64,000 bases of DNA from Amycolatopsis bartoniae (GCF_014191255.1 NZ_JACHWH010000001.1:1116001-1180000); one strand, 5' to 3'; shown: positions 40,875 to 49,578, numbered from the stretch's first letter. A program made the numbers and translations. The notes: a model not told the origin generated them from the letters alone.

Positions 40875-41920
40875 CGTGCTCCTTGGTCGGCGAGGGGGGC
40901 CGTCGAGCCGCGGACGACGAGGTTGGTCGCCAGCTCGACGTGGTGGGAGTCCAGGGTTTCGCCCGCGATCAGCCGCAGCAGCGTGCGCAGCGCGACGCGG
41001 CCCATGTCCTGCAGCGGCTGACGGACGGTGGTCAGGCCCGGAGTGGCCAGTTCGGCCAGCACGGTGTCGTCGAAACCGACGACGCTCAGGTCCTCGGGCA
41101 CGCGCAGGCCGCGGCGGCGGGCCGCCTCCAGCACGCCGAGGGCGGTGGCGTCGCTCGCGGCGAACACCGCGGTCGGCGGCTCGGCGAGCGACAGCAGCCG
41201 GGTGCCCATCTCCAGGCCCGCGTCGTACTGGAAGTCGCCGTGCAGCACCAGATCCGGGTCGGTGCCGACCCCGGCGCTCTCCAGCGCGGCGCGGTAGCCG
41301 TGCAACCGCGCCTGGTTGCACGACGCGGTCTGCGTTCCGCCGGCGAAGGCGATCCGGCGGTGGCCGAGGCTCAGCAGGTGCTCGGCCGCGGCCATGCCGC
41401 CGGACCAGTTGGTCGCGCCGACGCTGGTGACCTCGACGCGCGGCATGTTCAGCGGGTCGATCACCACGAGCGGCAGCCCGGCCTTGGCGAAGCCTTCCAC
41501 CTGCGCGAGGCTGAGCACGGACGTGACCACGATGAGCCCTTCGCGCCCGCTGCTCTTGAGCCGCTGCGCCCAGCTGTCCTCGGGGGTGAGCGGGCCGCTG
41601 CCGTCGGGCGCCGGCACGCGGCCCACCACGACGTCGACGCCGGTTTCGGCGCCCGCTTCGGTGATGCCACGCAGGATTTCGAGCGCGTAGGGGCTGCGCA
41701 GGTCGTCGAACACGAGGTCCACGACCCGCGTGGGCACGGGCAGGCGCCTGCCGGTCTGCGGCACGTAACCGAACTGGCGCAACGCCTCCTCGACCTTGGC
41801 GCGGGTCGCGTCGGAGACGTCACCGCGCCCGTTGAGCACCTTCGAGGCCGTCGGCAACGACACCCCGGCGGCGTCGGCCACCATGGCCAGCGTCGCCCGC
41901 TTGCTGGAACCAGCCGACAC
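40871..41920 (-). CDS. LacI-family transcriptional regulator
   Basis: The 349-residue regulator has a LacI headpiece (TLAMVADAAGVSLPTASKVLNG, residues 10-31) and hinge, then a periplasmic-binding-protein-like sensor domain (VDLVFDDLRSPYALEILRGI). AGGAGGTTGGG gives a very strong ribosome-binding site before GTG at 41920. It faces the ABC importer over a 152-base region with a sigma-70-like promoter and a near-perfect palindrome. It is in an operon with the GH3 gene. It most likely represses both arms until an oligosaccharide breakdown product binds. Confidence 0.93.
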   Translation of the reverse strand: MSAGSSKRATLAMVADAAGVSLPTASKVLNGRGDVSDATRAKVEEALRQFGYVPQTGRRLPVPTRVVDLVFDDLRSPYALEILRGITEAGAETGVDVVVGRVPAPDGSGPLTPEDSWAQRLKSSGREGLIVVTSVLSLAQVEGFAKAGLPLVVIDPLNMPRVEVTSVGATNWSGGMAAAEHLLSLGHRRIAFAGGTQTASCNQARLHGYRAALESAGVGTDPDLVLHGDFQYDAGLEMGTRLLSLAEPPTAVFAASDATALGVLEAARRRGLRVPEDLSVVGFDDTVLAELATPGLTTVRQPLQDMGRVALRTLLRLIAGETLDSHHVELATNLVVRGSTAPLADQGAR

Positions 41921-41983
41921 CCCAACCTCCTATCGGAAAAATTTCGGCTCACTGTAGCTCGGGTATCTCTGTCCTACCAGACC

Positions 41984-42012
41984 TTGACGGAGCCGTGGCC
42001 GCAGCCTATCTT
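41984..42012 (+). promoter_or_regulatory. Promoter of the sugar ABC importer operon
   Basis: TTGACG (41984-41989), a 17-base spacer and TATCTT (42007-42012) form a good vegetative-sigma promoter. The palindrome at 42032-42049 lies just downstream of the expected start site. Confidence 0.6.
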
Positions 42013-42031
42013 CCCTGCCACACCATAGTGT

Positions 42032-42049
42032 TTCCGAAAGTTTTCGGAA
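42032..42049. promoter_or_regulatory. LacI-family operator
   Basis: TTCCGAAAGTTTTCGGAA is an 18-base near-perfect palindrome with two central mismatches, of a size usual for LacI proteins. A weaker related site (CGGAAAAATTTCGG, 41934-41947) overlaps the lacI leader and may serve autoregulation. Confidence 0.7.
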
Positions 42050-42072
42050 CCTTCGATGGGGAAGGCACGACG

Positions 42073-43365
42073 ATGACACTGGGCAAGCGCCGCACGGCGC
42101 TGATGGCGGCCGGGCTGGCCGCACTCCTCTCCTTCACGGCCGCGTGCGGCAGCAGCGGCCCGTCGGGTGCGGCCGGGGGCGCCACGGCATGGGCGCTGAC
42201 CGGCGGTGACGAACAGACCATGCGCACGTCCTTCCAGCAGGCGAAGATCGACGGCCAGTTCTTCGGGAACGACGCCTACAAGCAGAAGATCCGCTCCGCG
42301 GTCGGGGCCGGGCAGGCGCCGACCCTGCTGTTCAGCTGGGGCAACGGCGGCATGCTCAAGTCCTGGGTGGACGCCGGGAAGGTCATGGACCTGACGCCCG
42401 AGGTGCAGAAGGACCCGACGCTGACCAGCCGCTACCTCCCCACGGTCGCCCAGACCGGCGTGATCGACGGCAAGACCTACGGCGTGCCCAACAACGGCAT
42501 GCAGCCGGTCATGGTGTTCTACAACAAGGACCTGTTCAACCGGATCGGCGCGCAGCCGCCGAAGACGTGGGACGACCTGATGGCCCTCGTGCCGCGGTTC
42601 AACCAGGCCGGCATCGCACCGTTCGCCCTCGGCGGCCAGAGCAAGTGGCCGCTGCTGATGTGGGAGGAGTACCTCGTCGACCGCCTCGGCGGGCCCGGGG
42701 TGTTCGACGCGATCGCCGCGAACAAGCCGAACGCGTGGTCGGACCCCGCGGTGATCCAGGCCAACTCGATGATCCAGCAGCTCGTCAGCGCCGACGGGTT
42801 CGTCAAGGGCTTCAACTCGATCGCCACCGACTCCAACGCCGACAGCGCACTGCTGTACACCGGCAAGGCCGCGATGTACCTGATGGGCTCGTGGGCGTTC
42901 CCGTCGATCAAGCAGGCCGATCCGGACTTCATCTCCAGCGGCAAGCTCGGCTGGGTCACCTTCCCCACCGTCTCCGGTGGCAAGGGCGCGCCGGAGGACA
43001 TCGTCGGCAACCCGGCCAACTTCTGGTCGGTCTCCGCCACCGCCACCGACCAGCAGAAGCAGGCGGCGATCGACTACTTACGTACCGGTGTGATGAACGA
43101 CAGCTACGTGGACAGCCTGCTGGCCAGCGGTTCGGTACCGCCGGTCAACGGCATCGAGAGCAAGCTCGCCACGACGCAGGACCCGCAGTATCTGTCCTAT
43201 GTGTACGGTCTGGCGAGCAAGGCGCCGAACTTCCAGCTCTCCTGGGACCAGGCACTTTCCCCCGGCCAGGCCGACACGCTGCTCAACAACCTCGGCCAGC
43301 TGTTCCTCAGGCAGCTCACGCCGGAACAGTTCTCCGCCAACATGAACGCCACGATCGGCAAGTGA
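42073..43365 (+). CDS. Sugar ABC transporter substrate-binding lipoprotein
   Basis: The 430-residue extracytoplasmic binding protein (solute-binding family 1) begins with a signal peptide and the lipobox FTAAC, so it is lipid-anchored. MVFYNKDLFNRIGAQPPKTWDDL and LMGSWAFPS are typical of oligosaccharide-binding members. The ATG at 42073 follows GGGAAGG and begins the positively charged signal MTLGKRRT; an upstream frame start at 41995 lies within the promoter and is rejected. Its stop overlaps the next start (TGATG). The likely ligand is a beta-glucoside or xylo-oligosaccharide, inferred from the GH3 neighbour. Confidence 0.92.
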   Translation: MTLGKRRTALMAAGLAALLSFTAACGSSGPSGAAGGATAWALTGGDEQTMRTSFQQAKIDGQFFGNDAYKQKIRSAVGAGQAPTLLFSWGNGGMLKSWVDAGKVMDLTPEVQKDPTLTSRYLPTVAQTGVIDGKTYGVPNNGMQPVMVFYNKDLFNRIGAQPPKTWDDLMALVPRFNQAGIAPFALGGQSKWPLLMWEEYLVDRLGGPGVFDAIAANKPNAWSDPAVIQANSMIQQLVSADGFVKGFNSIATDSNADSALLYTGKAAMYLMGSWAFPSIKQADPDFISSGKLGWVTFPTVSGGKGAPEDIVGNPANFWSVSATATDQQKQAAIDYLRTGVMNDSYVDSLLASGSVPPVNGIESKLATTQDPQYLSYVYGLASKAPNFQLSWDQALSPGQADTLLNNLGQLFLRQLTPEQFSANMNATIGK

Positions 43366-44306
43366 TGGACGCTCCGACGATCGCTCCCGGCACCACCGGT
43401 GCCGGGAGCCGGGAGGCGCCCGCGCCCGGTGCGCGCACCTCGCGCACCGGGCCGCCGGTGCTCATGGCCGTGCCCGCGCTCGTGTTGTTCGCGGTGTTCG
43501 CGCTGCTGCCGCTCGCCGGCGTGGTGGTACTGAGCCTGATGAACTGGGACGGCATCGGCGACATCTCGTGGAACGGGCTGGGCAACTGGGCACGGGCGCT
43601 GGGTGACCAGGCGACGTACCACGCGATCTGGCTGTCGGTGCAGGTGATGGTGGCCAGCTGGCTGTTCCAGACGCCGGTGTCGCTGCTGCTCGGCGTGCTC
43701 GTCGCCGGGCGCGGCCGGTACCGCGCGGTGCTGGGCGTGCTGTACTTCCTGCCGCTGCTGCTGTCCGCGGCGGCGATCGCGATCGCGTTCAAGGCGCTGC
43801 TGGACCCGAACTTCGGGATGAGCAGGGCGTTCGGGATCGGCGCGCTGTCGCAGGACTGGCTCGGCGACCCGACGCTGGCGCTGTACGTGGTGATCTTCGT
43901 GATCGCCTGGCAGTTCGTGCCGTTCCACACCCTGCTGTACCAGGCCGGCGTGCGGCAGATCCCGCGACAGCTGTACGAGGCCGCGGAGATCGACGGCGCC
44001 GGGCGCGTGCGGCAGTTCTTCTCCATCACGCTGCCGCAGCTGCGCTACACGATCCTGACGTCGTCGACGCTGATGCTCGTCGGTTCGCTGACGTACTTCG
44101 ACCTCGTGTTCGTGCTCACCGGCGGCGGGCCGGGCAACGCGACCCGCTTCCTGCCGCTCGACATGTACCTCAACGGTTTCTCGAACAACGACATGGGCCG
44201 CGCGAGCACGCTGGCCGTGCTGCTGGTGGTGGCGGGCCTCGCGTTGTCGCTCGGGCTGGCCCGGCTGGCCGGGTTCCAGCGCGGTTCGCAGCTGGAGGGA
44301 GCCTGA
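43365..44306 (+). CDS. Sugar ABC transporter permease (MalF-like)
   Basis: The 313-residue inner-membrane permease has six main helices after a proline, alanine and glycine-rich N-terminal tail. The EAA loop (YEAAEIDGAGRVRQFFSITLPQL) contacts the ATPase. LFQTPVSLLLG and LVGSLTYFDLVFVLTGGGP are typical of the MalF/UgpA class. The ATG overlaps the previous stop (TGATG), so translation is coupled to the binding protein. No ATPase gene is present in the operon; such systems in actinobacteria often share a multitask MsiK-type ATPase encoded elsewhere. Confidence 0.9.
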   Translation: MDAPTIAPGTTGAGSREAPAPGARTSRTGPPVLMAVPALVLFAVFALLPLAGVVVLSLMNWDGIGDISWNGLGNWARALGDQATYHAIWLSVQVMVASWLFQTPVSLLLGVLVAGRGRYRAVLGVLYFLPLLLSAAAIAIAFKALLDPNFGMSRAFGIGALSQDWLGDPTLALYVVIFVIAWQFVPFHTLLYQAGVRQIPRQLYEAAEIDGAGRVRQFFSITLPQLRYTILTSSTLMLVGSLTYFDLVFVLTGGGPGNATRFLPLDMYLNGFSNNDMGRASTLAVLLVVAGLALSLGLARLAGFQRGSQLEGA

Positions 44307-45127
44307 TGGCCCGCACCCGTCCCAACGTGCCCGGTGGTGTCGCCGGGTTCGTGTGGTTGGTCGTCGTGCTCGTGCCGGTGTACTACGTGGTGGTGACGAG
44401 CCTGCGCAACCAGCGCGGGTTCTTCGACGCGAACCCGCTGTCGTTCCCGTCGAACCCGACGCTCGACAATTATGCGTTGGTGCTGCGCAACGACTTCCTG
44501 CGATATTTTCTGAACAGCGCGGTGGTCACCCTCGGCACGGTGGCGATCACGGTGGCGGTCTCGCTGATGGCGGCGTACTACGTGGTCCGCGGCCGCACGC
44601 GGTTTTCGGGGTTGACGTACAAGGCTTTCCTGCTCGGTTTGGCGATTCCGTTGCAGGCCACGATCATCCCGATCTACTGGCTGATCACGCGGGCGCACCT
44701 GTACGACACGCTGCTCGCGATCATCCTGCCGTCGGTGGCGTTCGCGATCCCGCTGTCGGTGGTGATACTCGCGAACTTTCTGCGAGACGTGCCGAACGAG
44801 CTGTTCGAGTCGATGCGCGTGGACGGCGCCGGGCACTGGCGGATGCTGGTGAGCCTGGTGCTGCCGCTGGTCAAACCGGCGGTGGTGACCGTCGCGGTGT
44901 ACGACGGCCTCAACGTGTGGAACGGCTTCCTGTTCCCGCTGATCCTCACGCAGAGCTCCGACCAGCGCGTGCTGCCGATGGCGTTGTGGGCTTTCCAGGG
45001 TCAGTTCCAGGTGAACATCCCGGCAGTCCTCGCGGCGGTCGTCCTGTCGACCCTGCCGGTACTGGCGCTGTACATCCTGGGCAGGCGGCAACTGGTGGCG
45101 GGGCTGACCGCAGGCTTCGGGAAGTGA
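44306..45127 (+). CDS. Sugar ABC transporter permease (MalG-like)
   Basis: The 273-residue permease pairs with the preceding one. It has six helices and the EAA loop FESMRVDGAGHWRMLVSLVLPL. FLNSAVVTLGTVAITVAVSLMAAYYV and the C-terminal LGRRQLVAGLTAGFGK match MalG/UgpE-type subunits. The start overlaps the previous stop (ATGA pattern at 44306). It is the last gene of the importer operon; what follows is a decayed locus, and no clear terminator is seen. Confidence 0.9.
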   Translation: MARTRPNVPGGVAGFVWLVVVLVPVYYVVVTSLRNQRGFFDANPLSFPSNPTLDNYALVLRNDFLRYFLNSAVVTLGTVAITVAVSLMAAYYVVRGRTRFSGLTYKAFLLGLAIPLQATIIPIYWLITRAHLYDTLLAIILPSVAFAIPLSVVILANFLRDVPNELFESMRVDGAGHWRMLVSLVLPLVKPAVVTVAVYDGLNVWNGFLFPLILTQSSDQRVLPMALWAFQGQFQVNIPAVLAAVVLSTLPVLALYILGRRQLVAGLTAGFGK

Positions 45128-45180
45128 TGCGGGACCGCGGTGGCTGGAGAAGTCCGCCCCCAGCAGCACGAGCAAAGCGG

Positions 45181-45506
45181 CCCGCAGGTGAAAGCCCCGC
45201 CGTCCAGCGGTGGCGATAGCCCGACGACCCGGGACTCGCGATCGGCGCTGGGGGTGTGCGGTTTCGGTTTCCGGGCCAGGCAAAAACCGCCATCTGACCA
45301 CCGGCATTTCGCGGTTCTCGGAGACCCCAGTCGCCCCTCTTTCCCGGTGGAGCGCCCCGCAGGTGAAGGTGAAGCCGTCCGGTGGGGTGGACACCGGTGG
45401 TGGCGACGAGCCCGACAACACCGGCCTCGCGATCGGCGGCGCCGCGGTGGCCGGTGCCGCCACCGCGGCCGGTGCCGTGCTGCTCCTGCGGCGGCGCACC
45501 CGCTGA
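45181..45506 (+). pseudogene. Remnants of a surface-anchor (sortase-substrate-like) tail, duplicated
   Basis: In-frame residues up to 45506 read PDNTGLAIGGAAVAGAATAAG followed by VLLLRRRTR: a spacer, a membrane helix and an arginine tail, the layout of a wall-anchored or membrane-anchored protein end, without a clear LPXTG. No start codon or N-terminal domain belongs to it. A degenerate copy of the same DNA (CCCGCAGGTGAA, then GCCGTCC, CGATAGCCCGACGA, CTCGCGATCGGCG) lies at 45181-45250, in addition to the better copy at 45356-45440. This is read as a decayed gene with a tandem partial duplication. The 378-base gap after the permease gene holds nothing else. Confidence 0.55.
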
Positions 45507-45908
45507 TGCCCGCCTCCCGCTGGCGCCGATGGCTGGGTTTCCTGGCCATCGGCACCGCCCTCGTGTCCTGCGGCACCGAGGCCACTCCCGCGGCACCGCC
45601 TCCGCCGGTGGCGGAAACCTCGGCACAGGCACCGGCGAGCACCGCTCGCCCGGTCACGCTGGAGGTGCCCGCGATCGGCGTCCACACGGGACAGATCGTC
45701 GACCTTGGGCTGACCTCTTCCGGTGAGCTCGAAGTACCGAAGGACGCCGTGACCACGGGATGGTTCACCGGCAGCCCGGCCCCCGGCGAAACGGGCCGTC
45801 CACGTGCTCGCCGCGCACGTGGACTGCAGCACCGCCGTCTTCACGGTCTACCGCGTCGCGCACTACCCGAAGACAGCTGGCCGGGCTGCGCCGGTGATCA
45901 GCCGTTGA
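45506..45908 (+). pseudogene. Broken class E/F-type sortase gene
   Basis: The frame starts at ATG 45506, overlapping the anchor-tail stop (TGATG). It encodes a signal or anchor segment (LGFLAIGTALVSCG) and the sortase N-terminal strands VTLEVPAIGVHTGQIVDLGL and ELEVPKDAVTTGWFTGSPAPGETG. Near 45796 the frame is lost, but the next phase continues with VHVLAAHVD (the sortase histidine strand), then FTVYRVAHYPKTAGR, to a stop at 45906-45908. Between these, the loop residues that normally follow HVD are missing, and the catalytic TLxTC strand and arginine are absent. So it has one frameshift, an internal deletion and loss of the C-terminus. The end overlaps the aldo/keto reductase gene. Confidence 0.7.
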
Positions 45909-46734
45909 ACGTGTCCGGGTCGAAGCCGGTGCGCTGGTTGCGGTCCAGCTCGCCGAGCGCGCGAACGTCCTCTTCGGACAGCTCGAAGTCGAAGATGTCG
46001 ATGTTCTCGCGCACGCGCTCGGGCGTCGACGACTTCGGGAACACGATGTTGCCCAGCTGGATGTGCCAGCGCAGCACCACCTGCGCGGGCGACTTGCCGT
46101 GCCGGTCGGCGATTCCCGCGATCACGTCGTCCCCGAGCACCTCGCCCTGGGCGATCGGGCTCCACGCCTCGGTCGCGATGCCGTGCCGACGGTGGTACTC
46201 GCGCAGCTCCGCCTGCTGCAGGTACGGGTGCAGCTCGATCTGGTTCACCGCGGGCGTGGTGCCGCTGTTCGCCGCCAGCTCGTCCAGGTGCGCGGGCTGG
46301 AAGTTCGACACCCCGATGGCGCGTGCCTTGCCCGCCTTGAGGATCTCCTCGAACGCCTGCCACGTCTCGACGTACCGGTTGCGCTTCGGCAGCGGCCAGT
46401 GGATGAGGTACAGGTCCACGTAGTCGGTGCCGAGACGGCGCAGGCTGCCCTCCAACGCGGTGATCGCGTTGTCGTGGCCGTGCGCGTCGTTGGCGAGCTT
46501 CGTGGTGACGAAGACGTCCTCGCGGGACAGCCCCGACTGCCGAATGCCCTCGCCGACGCCCTCCTCGTTGCGGTACATCTGCGCCGTGTCGATGTGCCGG
46601 TAACCGGCGTCGAGCGCGACGCGCACGGCGTCCGCGGTCTCGCCGGGCGGGATCTGGAACACGCCGAACCCGAACTGCGGGATCGCGACGCCGTTGCCGA
46701 GATCGATGCCGGGTACGGAGGAAGTCGTAGCCAT
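45898..46734 (-). CDS. Aldo/keto reductase (2,5-diketo-D-gluconate reductase type)
   Basis: The 278-residue AKR5-like NADPH enzyme has the full catalytic tetrad region: GYRHIDTAQMYRNEEGVG with D and Y, TTKLAND with K, and LIHWPLP with H. The cofactor site is VFPKSSTPERVREN near the C-terminus. The family reduces small aldehydes and ketones, including keto-sugars; the exact substrate is unknown. It is unrelated in subfamily to the reductase at 4110. Its 3' end overlaps the dead sortase gene, which suggests that decay was limited by this active neighbour. Confidence 0.92.
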   Translation of the reverse strand: MATTSSVPGIDLGNGVAIPQFGFGVFQIPPGETADAVRVALDAGYRHIDTAQMYRNEEGVGEGIRQSGLSREDVFVTTKLANDAHGHDNAITALEGSLRRLGTDYVDLYLIHWPLPKRNRYVETWQAFEEILKAGKARAIGVSNFQPAHLDELAANSGTTPAVNQIELHPYLQQAELREYHRRHGIATEAWSPIAQGEVLGDDVIAGIADRHGKSPAQVVLRWHIQLGNIVFPKSSTPERVRENIDIFDFELSEEDVRALGELDRNQRTGFDPDTFNG

Positions 46735-46774
46735 GCCCCCGACCTACCCCCGGCCCGAACGGCACAAACGTCGG

Positions 46775-47401
46775 TCAGAGCCCCCGCTTGAGTGCCTTCA
46801 GCCGGTCGACCGCCGCCGGGTCACCCTCGAACTCCAGGCGCACCGCGTCCCGGCCGAACACGAACAGCAGCAGCTCCACCGGCCCGCCGACGACCGTCAC
46901 GGTGTCCGGACCGGACTTCACCGCGGCCTGCTGACCGTCGGGAGTCCGCAACGTCACCCCGACCGGTGACTTGCGCAGGCTCAGCTTCCCCACCGCCCGC
47001 GCCGAACTCCAGGCCCGCGCGTCCCGCACCGGGTCCGCGGGGCGCGGCTCCCAGCCGGGCTGCCCACGCCGCGCGTCCTCGTGGTGCACGAGGAACTCGC
47101 CGGCGTTGGCCGCCTCGTCCACGCCGGGCAGGCGGGTGGGCCAGAACTTCGCGGGCCCGGACCGCAGCCGCGCGATCAACTCGCTCCACGGCTGGGCCGC
47201 GTACTGGTCCTGCACCTTGCGCGTGTAGGACGCGAACGGGGACACGAGGATGCCCACCGCCGCGTCCGGACGGTGCTCGCGCAACACGAGGTGCGCGGCG
47301 AGATCCCGCGTCCGCCACCCCTCGCACAGCGTCGGCGCATCCGGCCCGACTTCTTCGAGGAACGCGCTCAACGCCTGACGCTCATCCGAGGCAACACCCA
47401 T
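46775..47401 (-). CDS. TIGR03085-family (DinB/mycothiol-dependent maleylpyruvate isomerase-like) protein
   Basis: The 208-residue actinobacterial protein has the four-helix metal-binding fold. It starts DERQALSAFLEEVGPDAPTLCEGWRTRDLAAHLVLRE, including the W-x2-RDLAAH helix with a metal histidine. EFLVHHEDARRG in the middle supplies further histidines. The C-terminal half (TVVGGPVELLLFVFGR) is typical of TIGR03085. Relatives use mycothiol as cofactor, but this subfamily has no proven reaction. It starts 40 bases upstream of the aldo/keto reductase, on the same strand. Confidence 0.82.
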   Translation of the reverse strand: MGVASDERQALSAFLEEVGPDAPTLCEGWRTRDLAAHLVLREHRPDAAVGILVSPFASYTRKVQDQYAAQPWSELIARLRSGPAKFWPTRLPGVDEAANAGEFLVHHEDARRGQPGWEPRPADPVRDARAWSSARAVGKLSLRKSPVGVTLRTPDGQQAAVKSGPDTVTVVGGPVELLLFVFGRDAVRLEFEGDPAAVDRLKALKRGL

Positions 47402-47462
47402 GGCGCCGACACTACCCGGAAGTAGCGGTCCACAGCCGCCGCGTCACGGGCACACTCGAAGC

Positions 47463-47921
47463 ATGACCGAACGCAAGCCGCCGGGGATGAGTGCGGAGAC
47501 GTGGGTCGAGCGGCAGATCCGGCAGGCGCAGGAGCGGGGCGCCTTCGACAACCTGCCCGGCGCGGGGAAACCGCTGCCGAACCTGCACGCCCGCCGCGAC
47601 GAGAACTGGTGGATCAAGCAGAAACTCGCCGACGAGGGGCTCTCCGCGGACGTCCTGCTCCCCGAGCCGCTCCGGCTGCGCAAGGAGATCGACGGGCTGC
47701 GCGAGTCCGTCCGCCCGCTGCCCACCGAACGCCAGGTGCGCGACGCGGTCGCCCAGCTGAACCGCCGCATCGCCGACTGGCTGCGGGCGCCCTCCGGACC
47801 GGCGGTTCCCGTGGGTCCCATGGATGCCGACGACGTGGTCCGGCAGTGGCGGGAAGACCGGCCGACGGTGCCGAAGCCACCGCCGCCGGAAGCCCCGCGC
47901 ACCCGCTGGTGGCGCCGCTGA
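47463..47921 (+). CDS. DUF1992 (DnaJ-homologue C28-like) protein
   Basis: The 152-residue protein carries the DUF1992 core: ETWVERQIRQAQERGAFDNLPGAGKPL and NWWIKQKLADEG, with the family's G-K-P-L turn. RLRKEIDGLRESV and LNRRIADWLR helices follow, and the C-terminus is proline-rich. The conserved domain co-occurs with DnaJ in some organisms, hence the name, but no chaperone role is shown. ATG at 47463 is used; an upstream frame start at 47400 overlaps the divergent gene's promoter. Confidence 0.85.
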   Translation: MTERKPPGMSAETWVERQIRQAQERGAFDNLPGAGKPLPNLHARRDENWWIKQKLADEGLSADVLLPEPLRLRKEIDGLRESVRPLPTERQVRDAVAQLNRRIADWLRAPSGPAVPVGPMDADDVVRQWREDRPTVPKPPPPEAPRTRWWRR

Positions 47922-48020
47922 CATCCTCCGATCGGTGGATGCCGCCGTCACCCGATCCGGCACCGGACGACGCCTCCCCGGCCGATCCGCCGACGCCACC
48001 GCTCCCCGAATACTCACTAC

Positions 48021-48410
48021 GTGACAAGAACTTTCCGCATCCTGCACTGGCTCGCCGTCACCTACCTGGCCCTCGGCGTGCTCGCGCTCGTCGTCATCGT
48101 CCTCCTGCGGAACGACCCGGCGGAGGTCAACGACGCCGTCTGGACCCGCGCCGTCATCGTGCTGGTCACGGCCGTCGTGCTGGTCCTCCTCACGAACCGC
48201 GCGGCCCGCGGCTCCCGCGGCGCGTTCCGACGGCTGCGGATCATCTCGATCGTCGTCCCCGTCGCCATCGCGGTGATCGTCGCGCTGCCGGGGCTCTTCC
48301 CGCTGTGGATGCGGCTGGAACAGGGGCTGTGCGGGCTGGTCATGATCGCCTACGCGGTCGTGGTCAACGGACGGCGGACGGTCACGGTGACATCATCGAA
48401 CGGTGAATGA
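48021..48410 (+). CDS. Small membrane protein upstream of a two-component system
   Basis: The 129-residue protein has four predicted membrane helices (ILHWLAVTYLALGVLALVVIVLL; AVIVLVTAVVLVLLTN; IISIVVPVAIAVIVALPGLF; LCGLVMIAYAVVV), with a short basic loop RAARGSRGAFRRLR. GTG start. Its last 8 bases overlap the GTG of the histidine-kinase gene, so the two are translationally coupled and it may be an accessory sensor or a target of the system. No domain is recognised. Confidence 0.72.
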   Translation: MTRTFRILHWLAVTYLALGVLALVVIVLLRNDPAEVNDAVWTRAVIVLVTAVVLVLLTNRAARGSRGAFRRLRIISIVVPVAIAVIVALPGLFPLWMRLEQGLCGLVMIAYAVVVNGRRTVTVTSSNGE

Positions 48411-49578
48411 GGTCGCGGATCCGCTGCAGGTCCGGCTCGACCGCCTGCGGCGGCTCGTGCCACTGCCGCTGCTGGCCGTGTCCACCGCGGCGTCCTTCGC
48501 GATACCGGGGGCCGCCCGGTCCCGGTTGCTGCTCGAAGCGAGCCTCGTGGTCGCGGCCGCCCTCTGGTCGGCGTTCGTGAGCGCGCGCCTGCCCGCCGGC
48601 ACGCCGCTCCCGCGCCGCCTGGCCGCGTACGCCGTGCACACCCCGCTGGCGGCGGTGCTCGTCGGAACCAACCTCTGCTTCGGGATCTTCGCGTACTCGG
48701 GTTTCCTGTTCGCGTATCCGCTCGGCCGCCGCTGGCGGCTCGCGGCTTTCGCGGTCACAGCACTGATCGTGTCCGCTTCGCTGGCCGGCGGTTATCCGGT
48801 TCGCCTCGACGGGCACGGGCTCACGTACCTGATCGTCGCCGGCGTCATGCTGGCGCTGGTCCTGAACTCGGCCAGCATCACCAACCACGCGCTGGCGCAG
48901 AACGAGGAGCGCGGCCGGATGATCGCCGAGAACGCCCGGCTGCACGAGCAGTTGCTCACGCAGGCGCGGCACGCGGGCGTGATCGAGGAACGACAACGCC
49001 TCGCCGGCGAGATCCACGACACGCTCGCCCAGGGCCTGACCGGGATCATCGCGCAGCTCGCGGCGGCGGAACACGTCCGGCACGATCCCGGGCAGCTGTC
49101 CCGGCACCTGGAGCTGGCCCAGTCGCTTGCCCGCGCGAACCTCGCCGAGGCACGCCGGTCGGTGCGCGCCCTGCGCCCGGGGCAGCTCGAACAGGCCGGT
49201 TTGCCGGCGGCGCTCGGTGAATTGGCGCGCGAATGGTCGGCCAGTTCCGGAATTTCTGCGGAATTCCAGGAAACGGGCGCACGATGCCGGGTCCCCGACG
49301 AGGTCGAAACCATTCTTTTCCGGGTCGCACAGGAGGCGTTGGCGAATGCGGCGAAGCATTCCGGTGCACGTCAGGTGAATCTGACCCTGACCTGTCTCGA
49401 CGACGCCGTGTTGCTCGACGTCCACGACGACGGAACGGGTTTCGACGCGGCAGCGGAAACCGACGGGTACGGCCTGCCGGGAATGCGTCACCGGCTGGCG
49501 AAAGTAGGGGGAACGTTGACGGTGGAATCCAGCGCGGGCTACGGCACCACGCTCAACGCTTCGGTTCCGCTGCGATGA
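48403..49578 (+). CDS. Sensor histidine kinase (NarL/DesK type, HisKA_3)
   Basis: The 391-residue kinase has about five to six N-terminal membrane helices (residues 17-160) with short loops, so it probably senses a membrane or intramembrane signal. A coiled-coil linker (NEERGRMIAENARLHEQLLTQA) leads to the HisKA_3 dimerisation box with phospho-accepting H205 in GEIHDTLAQG. The HATPase domain shows EALANAAKHSG (N box), VHDDGTGF (G1) and GYGLPGMRHR (G2). The stop overlaps the regulator's ATG (ATGA). Confidence 0.92.
   Translation: MNEVADPLQVRLDRLRRLVPLPLLAVSTAASFAIPGAARSRLLLEASLVVAAALWSAFVSARLPAGTPLPRRLAAYAVHTPLAAVLVGTNLCFGIFAYSGFLFAYPLGRRWRLAAFAVTALIVSASLAGGYPVRLDGHGLTYLIVAGVMLALVLNSASITNHALAQNEERGRMIAENARLHEQLLTQARHAGVIEERQRLAGEIHDTLAQGLTGIIAQLAAAEHVRHDPGQLSRHLELAQSLARANLAEARRSVRALRPGQLEQAGLPAALGELAREWSASSGISAEFQETGARCRVPDEVETILFRVAQEALANAAKHSGARQVNLTLTCLDDAVLLDVHDDGTGFDAAAETDGYGLPGMRHRLAKVGGTLTVESSAGYGTTLNASVPLR

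Noticed and set aside
38589..41321. Extended GH3 frame starting at 41321
   Set aside because: The extra 149 residues run through lacI in another phase; ATG 40874 overlapping the lacI stop is the natural start.
44045..45844. Minus-strand frame of 599 residues over the permease genes and the dead sortase
   Set aside because: No motif, crosses several real genes and lacks a ribosome site; the plus-strand reading explains the region better.
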